This document shows, piece by piece, positions 38,748 to 49,392 of a stretch of DNA of 64,000 bases; positions within the stretch are counted from its first letter, which is position 1; each line of letters begins with the position of its first letter. Both the position numbers and the translations under genes were made by a program. The notes beneath the pieces are model-generated. The model searched no databases. It had not been told where the DNA came from and worked only from the letters and a program-made list of their open reading frames with translations. The stretch comes from Fomes fomentarius (taxonomy: Eukaryota; Basidiomycota; Agaricomycetes; Polyporales; Polyporaceae), in contig JABYQN010000014.1 in NCBI GenBank assembly GCA_022606135.1, forward strand, positions 372,001 through 436,000, given 5' to 3'.

Positions 38748-39622
38748 TTACTATGTATATACCCTCCTTCCGTCTTGCGAGTGCCTACTTCTTCGCGTAC
38801 CACACTCTATACTGCACGATGCGGGCGTAGAACCGCCTGTGGTATCAGCCAATGCCGGTCTGACTGAAGTGACTCAAATGTGACCGTCCATGACCTCATA
38901 GAAGCATTATGCGCCACGGCTTTCGGGTGCAAATACATACCCTCCCACAATACGGCACAGGCACAAGATGCGGCGCGTATACAACGCGGCAGGGCCTATC
39001 TCATCTGTCTTTCTGCGCCGTACAGCAGCGCCAATACACACTTCTGACCCTGAGACAAGTCACTATGCTCGCCTAGGCTGCCTGCGGGTCTGCGGAATTC
39101 TACGAGCCTGCTCCCCACTTAGCACTATGCAGCCCAACTCGGACAGAAGGAGTGCACGACTCGGATGTCCGCGACCCCGCTGACACGCGTTTGCGCCGAG
39201 GTGCGATGCCTCCTTGACGATGCTGCGGTAGGGCGGTCATGCATCGCGGGCCGCGGCGGCATGAGACTCGGATTCTGCGTCCAGAGCGTCTGTGTACACG
39301 AGCATGTCATGAGTCTGGGTTGTTGTTCTGTGCGCCATGCATCGACAACGATCATGAAGTTTCTCCCCATAAATATCCTCCCTAGACCAGGAGGATCCTC
39401 CTGGTACCTGATGGGCGCATTGTCCAAATCTTGTAGTCATTCCTCATGTTGACTCGTCGAGCCTTCGGGCAAGACACGGCGATATGAATGCAGATAAGTA
39501 CTACTGAGTCTATCTGAGATGGTTGGCAGCCTGTGATCAGATAAGATGCGTCAATTGGAACAGGATGCACCTACATGAAGAGTGATAATTCACGCATGAC
39601 GGTAGCGGCGATCATTGTTATT
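38748..39622. other. Spacer, no recognisable gene
   Basis: Small ORFs on both strands (39125-39452) overlap each other and have no protein-like features. Confidence 0.45.
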
Positions 39623-40319
39623 CTAAGAATGCTCGACTTGCTGGTACGAACGCCAGCTCCTCCAATTCTCTTCCATCGTGTCGTACAGTAGTGGCCAATT
39701 TCTACATTGGCGCTGGCCACTGGCGCGCACAGCGGTGAAATTCCTCGCCATGGCGTTTGCCGGCTCAAGCGTGCTGTCCGCCGAGCAGAGTACGAATTGC
39801 CGGATGACGTTCAGACATCGAGATACGTGCGCGCGGAGGGCTGGACTCGCCGGTGGCTCTTGCTGGAAGGTGGAGACAAGAAAGCGGGAGCAGTGTAGCT
39901 GGTAGGAGAAGCCGGTGTTGAAGAAGCGGTGGTTGGGACCTAGGCGTATGTTGCTATCACCTGCCGCGCCGGTGTAGGCCCATTCGAGTGTGGATTCGGG
40001 GCTGGTGAGGCCATAGTGCACGCTTTCTTCGAAAGCTAGCGTCACCGGTCTCCTCACAGAGGTAGATTCTGACGGAAATGGGAGGTATGGGGGATAGTCG
40101 TCTTCAACGAACGCTGTCACAAAACACGTCAGGACGCAGTGCAAAAGGAAGAGACATCTAGAAGGCGGACTCACAGTAGCCTGAAATTGGTGGGTCTCGC
40201 AACCCCGCAACACGCTTCGTTTCCTGCACGAAGATGACATCCATGACGATATTTGCACCGCATAGAAAAAGCAAGAGAGTGCTTGTAAGCGAGAGAGGAT
40301 TGGGGGCGGAGAAACGCAT
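39623..40319 (-). CDS. UstYa-like (DUF3328) membrane-anchored protein
   Basis: Join on minus 40319-40175, 40113-39623; 211 residues. A hydrophobic N-terminal helix (LTSTLLLFLCGANIVMDVIF) is followed by the domain FVEDDYPPYLPFP ... VHYGLTSPESTLEWAY ... IRLGPNHRFFNTGFSYQLHC ... HVSRCLNVIRQFVLCSADST. UstYa-family proteins carry two HxxHC motifs and act as copper-dependent oxidases or cyclases on ribosomal peptides (ustiloxin, cyclochlorotine type). Here the motifs are YQLHC and HVSRC, each missing one of its two histidines, so activity is uncertain. The start was chosen as the first Met in the spliced frame; an upstream TAG closes that frame. It is divergent to Argonaute, with a shared promoter region of about 770 bp. 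Confidence 0.75.
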
Positions 40320-41088
40320 GAGGAGCTCGTCGTCGTCGAGGTGATACTTGCATCCTCGGAGAGCCTATTGACGTTATTTGGCAGTGTGTTGGAGGAGGCG
40401 GTGCGATTCCTGTACAAACTTTATGGGTACCCTCCAGATCGTTCAGCTTGATGAAGTGTGAGGAGGAGGTCCACTGAATTGTTATTCACGTTGTCATCAG
40501 AGTGTCCTCCAGCCAGCCACTACAGTCCCAGCGGGAGATATCCGCTTAGATCTGTCGCTTCATGGATCGATCAACCCTTTTGTTACTGGGAGTATTCTTA
40601 CTCAGTAACAATGGCCTCATAAGGTTTATTCTCACGGTAAGAATGATCTAACCGAAATGCCTCTGACGCTAGCGCTCGTCACTACCGCAGCTACCACTCC
40701 GTTCCGTGGATCATAGCGACAATCAGGGTGGTTCAGGAAGCTAGCGAAGGAGGTCCTCGCTCTTCTATTCTTCTTATTCCACGCGGACAACACGCAGCAG
40801 TCGCGATCTTCTTTCTACGTATTATCTCGCCGACACGGAGTATCACCGCTGACTCGGAATGAAAAGTAAGTGCCTCAGATACATAATTCGTCGCTTGGCC
40901 CGGTTTTACGGTGGTGCTGCAGCGTACATGTCACTATCGGCTGTACGACCCTGTGCACGAGCCAGCGCCTCGTCAATCTATTTAACTCCGAGTCAACGCA
41001 TTACGCTGCTTTCCCCACTCGTCTTTCATTCCTCTCTTGACAACTCAATCGCTCACAACCTTGCTTTAGCTCCTAACATCATCCATCT
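40320..41088. promoter_or_regulatory. Divergent promoter region between UstYa-like gene and Argonaute
   Basis: No ORF of note. A TATA-like CTATTTAACTC lies at about 40978, some 110 nt before the Argonaute ATG, and the immediate leader is pyrimidine-rich. This block next to the ATG recurs in degenerate form at 56206. Confidence 0.4.
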
Positions 41089-44000
41089 ATGAGTCAACAA
41101 CAGCAATCACGCGCCGGCCGCGGTAGAGGCCGTGGCGGACGTGGGTCAGCACCCTCGACCCGGGGAAGAGGTAGTTCCGCGCCCTCTGCTGCAAGTGGTA
41201 CCACTGCCGGCGCCGGCTTCCAACGCGGCGCCGGTCCAAGAGGCGGTCCCCCTGTCTCTAGCGGAGGACGGGGCGGAGGGCCATCTGCCCCACCCACTCG
41301 TGGCACTCGTGGTGGGGGAGGCTTTCGTGGTGGAGCTCCAGGCCCTGCCCAAGTCTTCGCTGCCGACCAACCTTTGGTCCAGCATCCCCGCCTCGCTGAG
41401 CTCGACCAGCTCGTCCAGTCCTTCAAGCGTCTCCAAGCGAACGCTTCGCCGGAGATGCCCCTCCGCCCTGGATGGGGTCAGCTAGGAAGAGCTGGCCTTG
41501 TCCGGACCAACTTCTTCGCAGTCACCATACCCCCGAATAAGGTATACTATGAATATGAGATCGCCATATCGCCGAAGGAGCAAGCGGCGAGAATCGATCG
41601 CAGGTCTCGTATCATGGAACTCGTTGAGCGTAGCCCCCAGTTTGCGCCCTTCGTTCAGCACGTTGCACACGATCGGAGCCAACGGATGGTCTCGGCTCAG
41701 AAGCTGCCGCAACCGCTAGAGATCCCCATCCGCTATCTTGAGGAGGACCAAGCAGACGACCCGAATGCAATGACCTTCACTGTGGAAATTAAACTCCTTG
41801 GCGAGTTAAACACGTCCACCCTCGTCAAGTGAGTCTCTTGTTTTATAGAAAAGATGCCGCTCTTCCTGACAATCGCACCACAAGATATATGAGCGGCAAT
41901 CCACAGCACCGCGATATCGATACGCAGCCTCTCGTCTCTGCTCTCAATCTCATCCTCCAGCAGTACGCGTCCAAACGTGGCGTGCGCGTTGGCAAGAACA
42001 AGTATTTCTTCCCGTCCTCGTCCGACCATTACCCGCTGTCTCTCGGCGTGGAGGCGTACCGCGGCTTCTTCATGTCCATACGGCCGATGTACAAACAGTT
42101 GATGGTGAACATCAACGTGTGTATGACGGCTTTCTATCTCCCAGGCAACCTTGGGGAGGCCATGCTCGCCTTCCTTCAGCGGTCGAAGGGTGGTATGCCG
42201 CACGCCTTTGCCTACAAGCTCAAGGTTTCCACAAAGCACCTCGGGTTCACGCGGAAATACACTATACATAGCATCATGAGGAATACGACAGCTCGGAAAG
42301 AGAAGTTCAACTGCGCCGAGCTCGGAGGCATGGTCACCGTTGAAGACTTTTTCAAACGCAGTACGTCCACTCACTTCGTATCACGGAGATGTGGCTGATT
42401 GTCCGATACAGAGTACCGCATCACACTCCGTCACGCACAGGACCTCCCACTGATCAACGTAAGCGGCAACAAGGCCAAGCCTGTCTATCTGCCTGTCGAG
42501 ATCTGCGAGATCATGCCCGGCCAGGCGTATCGACCCAAACTCGACGCAGAACAGACGGCAGCAATGATCAAGGTGGCCTGCAACCCGCCTGCGTTCAACG
42601 CGGACGCGATCGTCAACCAAGGCTTCGACGACCTCGGACTCCGGCCAGACGCAGCCGGTGCCTCTCTGGGGGCGTTCGGGCTGAGTGTCAGCTCCGAGAT
42701 GTCCGGGATCCCTAACCGTCTTCTCCCCGCGCCCAACATCTCATATCGCTCCGGTCGCCCGCCACAAGTCCGTGACGCGGGCTGGAACATCCTTGAGGTG
42801 AAGATGCAGGAGGGCGGGAACATGTCGAGCTGGGCTGTCCTCCTTGTCCAGGAGGGTCGTCGCGACGAGTTCAGAGGCACTGGCGACCCCCAGCTCGAGA
42901 CGTTCTTGAAGGCCTTCCTCGCAAAGTGCAATGCGGCTGGTGTCGTTGGGGCCAACACCCCTCCGAAGGTCATGTCCGTCGACCTCCCGAGGCCAGGCGG
43001 AGACACGCAGAGCAGGGACGGCGCGATAGAGGCGATCCGGCAGACGCTCCGACAGAACCTGGACCGGAACAGGAAGCCGAGCTTCATCCTCGTCCTCCTC
43101 TCCGGCATCGACAAGTACATCTACCCTGGTATCAAGAAGCTTGCGGACGTCGACATGGGCATACACACCGTGCACATGCTCCTCAACAAGGCGCGCGACG
43201 GCCGGCCGAACAAGCAGGACCAGTACTTCTCGAACGTGGTGCTGAAGGTGAACACGAAGCTGGGTGGGCGGAACCACACGCTGGACGACAATTCGATGCG
43301 CTGGCTGAAGGAGAAGAAGACGATGATCATGGGCATCGACGTGACGCACCCGTCGCCGAACAGCATCCCGGGCACGCCGAGTATCGCGGCGGTCGTGGCG
43401 AGCACGGACGATCGCTTCACGCAGTTCCCGGCGAGCTTGATGTTGCAGAAGCCGGACTGGAACAGGGAGAGCAAAGAGGTGCGGCTTGCATTGCTTTGCT
43501 ACATTGTCCGTGCAAGACTAATGGTGGTGGTTTAGATGGTGGAGTCGTTGAGCCAGATGACGATTGAGCGCCTTCAGCTCTACAGGAAGAAGAACAGGTC
43601 CCTCCCCGATCGCATCATTGTGTATCGTGATGGGGTCTCGGAGGTAAGTGCATCAGCTCGTTCGTTCGGCGGGTCTCTGATGCATATCGGTGTATAGGGA
43701 CAGTACGATCATGTCATCGTCGAAGAGCTACCGAAGCTACAGGCGGCATTCAAGCAAATCTCGCCCTCGGCACCTTACAAGCCTGCGCTGACGATCATCG
43801 TCTGCGGCAAACGCCACCACGCACGGTTCTTCCCGCAGAACTCGGCCAATGCGTCGCGCAACGGCAACACGCTCCCGGGCACGGTCGTGGACAAGGGTAT
43901 CACAGACATCTACAACTTTGACTTCTATCTCCAGGTCCGTAGCACACACGTCGTCCTCGTATCCTTGCGTCATTGCTGACGAAACTTGCTGCTGCTCTGC

Positions 44001-44364
44001 TCAGGCGCACAACGGGCTGCAAGGCACAGTCCGGCCGACGCACTACACGGTCGTGTACGACGAGAACCGGCTGAGCGCGGACGTGATCCAGCAGGGGACG
44101 CACACCGCGAGCTATCTGTACGCACGGGCGACGAAGGCTGTGAGCCTCGTCCCTGCGGCGTACTACGCGGACATTGCGTGCGAGCGGGGCCGGGACTACT
44201 TGAACGTGCTGATGAACACCGCAGACGATCGGTCGTCGATCGGAGGCGGGAGCAGAACCACGGCGGATAGAGAGGCGGAGAAGGAGCGGGTGTTCGAGAC
44301 GGCCAAGGGGACGTGGGGGAACGGGGTTCATCCGGATTTGCGGGAGAGCATGTTCTACATCTAG
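41089..44364 (+). CDS. ago: Argonaute protein
   Basis: Join 41089-41828, 41885-42360, 42412-43478, 43536-43643, 43698-43934, 44005-44364; phases agree, 995 residues. An Arg/Gly-rich tail (GRGRGGRGS..., residues 1-90) precedes the N domain (LGRAGLVRTNFFAV). The linker and PAZ regions follow (MSGNPQHRDIDTQPLVSALN, AYRGFFMSIRP, YRITLRHAQDLPLINV), then MID and PIWI. PIWI catalytic positions are Asp715 (MGIDVTHPSP), a Glu within RESKEMVE (758 or 761), Asp793 (YRDGVSEGQ) and Asp932 (YYADIACERGRDY). The last replaces the His of animal Argonautes, a DEDD tetrad as in other fungi. Expected role: small-RNA-guided slicer in quelling-type silencing and transposon control. The gene looks intact. Degenerate pieces of relatives lie at 47146 and 56206. 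Confidence 0.95.
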
Positions 44365-45009
44365 CATGCTTGGCAGCTTGGGACACATGTTGGCTTGGGA
44401 TCGGAAGACCGGCTGTTCCTCGAACGCTAGGCTGCGTTTGTGGACATCTGACATTGATTGTACTGTGTTTTTGTATTTTTGTATCTTTGTATCTTGCATT
44501 GTGGACTTCGTGTATGCTTCATCGCTAGGACATATCGCATTGGTGTATTTCTTGCAGTTCTGCGGAGATTGTGAGTGCATCGAACGATCCATTGGAGCAC
44601 CAGTTTTTCGACGTCTGCTGCCAGTTCACGATGCATCCGTAACATCATGGACGGTATTTGAGTCACTTCAGTCAGACCGGCATTGGCTTATAGTACCACA
44701 GGAGAGGTTCTATACGCACATCGTGCAATAACCGTAGATTGTGGTATGCCAAGAAGTAGGTCCTCCACAACACGTATGGAAATCCTCATTCTATCGACAG
44801 GTACGCCTTTACGCTATCCTCGAATATTCCTGTGGCATCATGCCTCTAGCTAGTACTTTACCTCGTCTACCAGTTGTAGCAGGCGGCGGTCACGCCGTAA
44901 TGCTCCCACAGCTAAGCACAACGACGTTCACGTCAATGTATGCTGTTCTGAAGGGTGTGAGTGCCTGACTGTCCCATGATGGAGAAGGGTCGCTCCGTCC
45001 CTACAATTG
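44365..45009. other. Argonaute 3' region with orphan repeat
   Basis: T-rich 3' UTR-like sequence (TTTTTGTATTTTTGTATC near 44467). Holds the plus-strand copy (44901-44966) of the exon-like fragment at 36318. Confidence 0.5.
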
Positions 45010-45628
45010 GCTATCACGCCGCCGGTGGTCTTGAGCGATGAGGCATGGCCACTGATCACGCGCAATATGATCATCTGCAGCGATAGGCCCTACAGGTATT
45101 CACAGTGAACATATCATATATCGCGAGGAAGAAGACCCGTCCCGAGAGCGAAGGTGAGGAGATAGGCCACCCTGAACTACGTGCGCCGGTATACACGCCT
45201 GACCTACACTTGGTGTCGTACCACCACCGGATGTGCATGATGCGTGCGCAGATGAGTGCGGTGAGGAAGACTTCGTTGCTGATGACCATGGTAGTATATG
45301 CGATTCCAACCTTCTTCGCGACGCCGAAGAAGTAGTTCCCATGAGGACGTCCGGTTTCTACAAGTTGGAAGAGTCCTGTTGCTGCCGCAGTCAGTACATC
45401 AGGGCACAGCAATAGGAAGGAAACCGTAGAATTGTTGTCAATCACCGATTGTAGCGCGATACAACACGTATGCTGGAGAAGAGTATGGGATGACTCGGAA
45501 CGTCAGGGCAAATGACGTAGTAACAATCTATCTGCGTAGCCAAGTCAGCCTTGATTCATATGGTACCATCGCACACACCAGGAGTGCGTCGCTGGATAGA
45601 TTGAGGACGATAGACCCAGGTATGGTCT
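45010..45628 (-). pseudogene. Truncated 7-TM membrane-protein gene (copy 4)
   Basis: Minus strand, from the same truncation point as copy 3 (CAGACCATACCTGGG). It reads SIVLNLSSDALL, then after a gap TGLFQLVETGRPHGNYFFG and KKVGIAYTTMVISNEVFLTALICA, then shifts before RVFFLAIYDMFT. No start or first helices. It is head-to-head with the F-box gene at 45811, about 180 bp away. Confidence 0.8.
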
Positions 45629-45810
45629 GCCAATCGACGCGTGGAATGAACAAATGGATGAGCGACTGGGAGGTCATGATTTCCAAATGCGTGCAAATAA
45701 CCTGAACGGTGTCCAAAGCGAGCCAAACAACGCGCCTCCTATCCGAATTGGCGTAGTTGGGCATCGTCCTCACTACATACACATCCTCCAGGTACAAGAA
45801 CGGACGAATG

Positions 45811-47102
45811 ATGAGGCCGCAAGTTCCCGCAGACATCCTCTGGCTCATCATCGACGCGGCGGTCGAGGACCTGGATGGGCAGATCTCTGGCCCGGACGTG
45901 TTACATCGCGTGGAATCATACGCTTACCAGTGCCGACAACGACTGTGCGTCGCATGCGCGCTCACATCCAAGGCCATGCTACCACGCGCCCGCTTCCACT
46001 TGTATCGCAGCATCACTCTTTACTACCGCTCCCGAGTCCCATTATTTGCACGTACCATGGCCGAGTGCGACGATCTGGCCCTCATGGTCAAGCACCTCAC
46101 ATTTTGGCTGGCCGAGTTCGTTGCTCAAGACGACGACCAATTCGATATGCCCTTCCCCTCACACGTTGTCGCCCGCTTGTCCAACCTCCAGTCCCTCGAG
46201 ATTGGTGGTTATGAGTTAACTCATCGCTTGTCGCCCATGCCACCGGCCGCGCTCAGCTTTGCAAAACTGTTCGCCGCCGCCTGCCCCTCACTTCAGGAGC
46301 TGTCCCTCATCCAGATCAATTTCAATTCCTTTGCGGACTTTGTTGATGTCCTATGGTCCTTTACTCACATCCGCAAAGTGACCATATCGGACCTGTATTG
46401 GCCCCTTTCGAGGGCCCTTTTGACAACCGATCTCACAAGACTACCCACGAGACCGTGCAACAATCTGACCACCGTCGTAGTATGAGACCGTTCTTCTCTC
46501 GATGGACCGTGATCTGATGTCGGCATCCAAAGATTGCGCTTGGTATATCCGATATGCCCATGTTCGCCGACGTATGGGGAGCGAACGTGAAGACCTTGGT
46601 CCTCCATCCTGGTCCCCGCATCGACGTTAAAGGTAGAGCCATTTCAGCGTCCATCGTAGTGGCTATGTGACCTACATCTTTCCCAGACTCATCATGTTTC
46701 TTGCGTCTTGAGCAGCTCAAAGTGGATTACTTTCCCGATGCCGTGCGCGTGCTCAGGATTATACGCTCGGAGCACTTGCGCATCGTCGAGGTCCATCAAA
46801 CTGTCAAAGGACAAGAGTATGAGAGCTTGCTCGCTGACTTGACAAAGATAGACGGCATTCTCTCGCAACCGATGTTCCGCAGCTTGCGCCGCGTCTCGCT
46901 GACAATCGTCTATCGGGACTACTACTACAGGTCGCAGGATGAGGCGCAGTGGGTCGAGGACGTCACCGCGTGCTTTCCTGGGCTGCAAGATCGTGGGATT
47001 CTGCACGTTAGTGCGCGTTGCGGTGAGTGCAGCCCTTGTGTTGTGTGGTCGTGTTCTCCTGCTGACGGTTGAAGGACTTTGATCCCGTTGACAGGTTATT
47101 GA
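45811..47102 (+). CDS. F-box-like protein, cluster copy 1 (intact)
   Basis: Join 45811-46479, 46533-46632, 46687-47022, 47095-47102; 370 residues. N-terminus VPADILWLIIDAAVEDL resembles an F-box helix, then CVACALTSKAMLPRARFHLY. The body contains leucine-rich-like strands (VVARLSNLQSLEIGG, CPSLQELSLIQINF, FTHIRKVTISDLYWP) and ends WVEDVTACFPGLQDRGILHV. The last exon adds two bases, a Tyr codon and a stop; this odd mini-exon is conserved in copies 0 and 2 and so is believed. The start could also be the ATG at 45808. Probable role: substrate receptor of an SCF ubiquitin ligase (inference). Divergent from truncated 7-TM copy 4. Confidence 0.8.
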
Positions 47103-47145
47103 ATGCCTGTGCGCTTCGAGTTAGTCAATAGGGGTATCTAATAGT

Positions 47146-47550
47146 ATGATGATTTACCATTCAGTCAAAAGCTTCACAACGGAATTGGCGAAGCTCCTCC
47201 TGGGCACGCACACGGTGCACTTGCTTCTCATTCACGCTTGCAACAACAGCCCCAACAAGCAGGTCCGGTACTTCTCAAACGCAGTGGTCAACACGAAGCT
47301 GGGTGGGCGGAACCACACGCTGGACGATGACTCGATCAAGTTGCAACATATGATCGACACCAATTTGTATACGACCGAGGTTACGCTGAACCTCATGGAT
47401 CCTCGGAGCTGAGACGTGATTAGTACTTGTGTGTGTGCTAATCACAAACTCGCATCGGTCAATGAGCATTGCTGATCAGTTAACATATAACTTATGCAGC
47501 CAATGCTTCGCACAACGGCAACATGCTCCCCTAAGTCCACGTTGCACGAT
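47146..47550 (+). pseudogene. Argonaute fragment (PIWI region), degenerate
   Basis: HTVHLLLIHACNNSPNKQ, RYFSNAVV and NTKLGGRNHTLDDDS match the intact gene's HTVHMLLNKARDGRPNKQ, QYFSNVVLKV and NTKLGGRNHTLDDNS, with a long stretch identical at DNA level around AACACGAAGCTGGGTGGGCG. A second piece at about 47505-47535 (AATGCTTCGCACAACGGCAA) matches the intact gene near 43848, so about 500 bp between them is deleted or scrambled. Not functional. Confidence 0.8.
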
Positions 47551-49392
47551 TGCACCGGGCTGTACCCAGACCCGTACCGCCCTGACTACCTCTCCCAAGT
47601 TTGTCCAATCCCCAACGACGCGCTGCTATTCTCTTCACCAGGCAACATCTTCGGAGGCTCGCCCAAGCACGCGACGCTGCTGCGTGCGCTGCCTTCGTCT
47701 GCGGTGTTATTCTCGTCGAGGGCTGATTCGTCCGCGAGGTACGTTCATATGTCGAGCCGTGCGCATCAAGGGAGGCTGATTGTCCGTGTACAGCTCTCAG
47801 CCCATCCAATACGGCGGCAGCGTCGGGCTTGCTCCTCCAGGCGGCAGACTAAGAGGTAGTAGGTATCCCTGCCAGTCGCAGTGTGCTCGTCTCCCACTCT
47901 GTTGATGGCACTCGGTCATCCAGAGGCTCCTGTGGACGGCTCAAGTCAGCGTTGTCCGCTACGGTCTAGCGAGCACCTATAAGCATGAAGGTATGTTCAT
48001 TCCGGACGGGGCCGTCGACGAGCGATGTCTGACCCGTCTTGACCAGGTGCGCGTCGTGCAACCACGCCCTGTCTGACAACAGGCACACCCTGTCCGACAC
48101 GTTCTGCACACCTTGGGGTACCGTCGACGGTGGGCGCGTCGCCACGCTAGTGCTTCCCGTGGCACACCGCATGCACACTGCGACAAGGTATGTACATTTC
48201 TGTTTGGGTTCGTGTTTCAAGACAAACTGTCTGCACGAGATCATGTAACGGTAGGGAGCGCCCTTAGAGATTCGGCTGTGTACACAAAGAGTGGGTAAAT
48301 ATCAACGTACTCGCTTGTTTTCGCTGTGGGAGATGTGTGACATGGGGCAGAACTAGTGCATTATACAGATGAGGGCGGTCTACAGATGCGCTGCGAGCGC
48401 AGAAACAGCACAGCGATTCACGACTCAATGGCCCTGCAATGGCCCTGCGAACGACTCTGAGCAGAGAACACACCTTCAAATTGGCCAGACGACACACAAG
48501 TCTGAGGTCGGTGTGAGATAAGGTGGAGGCTGGTTGAGGCTAGTCAGAGAATGGCTTGTACGGTAGGATTAGCGACATACTTACTATGGACGGCTTCTGA
48601 CATATGTGCCGCAGCACGGTGTGAGAGGGCAAGTGCAGGAGTCAAGTTTACTGCATAGAGTGCACCTCCACGTCGTCGTCTACTTCGCGCTCGCAGCGAT
48701 CGTCCGTCGACTTGCCATTCGCGTCCTACACTTCGTTCAACATGATTCACGGCGGTACTTGGCACGGATCCATGCTCCCGCCAGATGGCTGACCGAACTC
48801 CTAGCTGACCGAACTCCACCCATCCTCCGATGCTGCCGGGCTCGGAAGACTGGCCGATAGATCTTCCACCCACCGATGGCTGAGGGCAACGACAAGACTG
48901 ACACGCTGGCCTGGGGCAGAGTGTGGCATTCTGAAAAGGTACGCACTTTGATTTTCGTTCTACTGGTAGAGCGGAGACGTGCATGCCCAATTCATGCTTG
49001 TGGAGCGTCCCATTCGGACGGCGACAAGGTAGGTGCATGCGTTCGGAATTAGTTCGTCTTTCGCTCGCCAGGGGGCAGGCAGTTGTGGCGGAGCATGAGG
49101 ACGTCCTCGGGCTGAGATCAAATAATAGACGGACAGGGTGAGACGGGCGGGGGTGCGGAGGACGAGCACGGCCAGGTTCTGTGCCGGCCAGGTTGAACGC
49201 CAGCGAGAGCGAGGATGTGCGAGAGAGGGCAACGAGCGCTGAGCCGGCGAGCGAGTGACGCGCCAAAGGCTGTCACACGGCGCGCGATCAGTGAAGATCT
49301 CCGCGTGACAGTGACCGTGCGCTGCGCTTCGTTTCGGACTTGACTAGTGACTACATACATACACCTCCTGCAGCTGCACAAACGGACGAATC
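47551..49392. other. Region without a supported gene
   Basis: One ORF (47494-47859) contains a protein-like run (PDPYRPDYLSQVCPIPNDAL) that might be a scrap of an alpha/beta-hydrolase, but support is too weak to call. Sequence around 48000-48200 and 48960-49030 shares short motifs (for example GCGACAAGGTA), suggesting old duplication. The last 40 bp before 49393 resemble the leader of copy 1. Confidence 0.4.

Larger units (their letters stand above)
45010..47102. repeat. Right arm of the inverted duplication
   Basis: Reverse complement of 36605-38747. Here the F-box member is intact while the 7-TM member is truncated at the same base context as in the left arm. Confidence 0.8.

Noticed and set aside
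42926..43567. 213-codon plus-strand ORF in the Argonaute gene
   Set aside because: Alternate-frame shadow of Argonaute exon 3 in GC-rich DNA.
36605..47102. Inverted arms as terminal repeats of a transposon
   Set aside because: The arms contain host-type genes, differ in decay, and no transposase or target-site duplication was seen. Segmental duplication fits better.
47494..47859. ORF resembling an alpha/beta-hydrolase segment
   Set aside because: Only one short stretch looks protein-like. No catalytic motif, and the ORF starts inside an Argonaute scrap.
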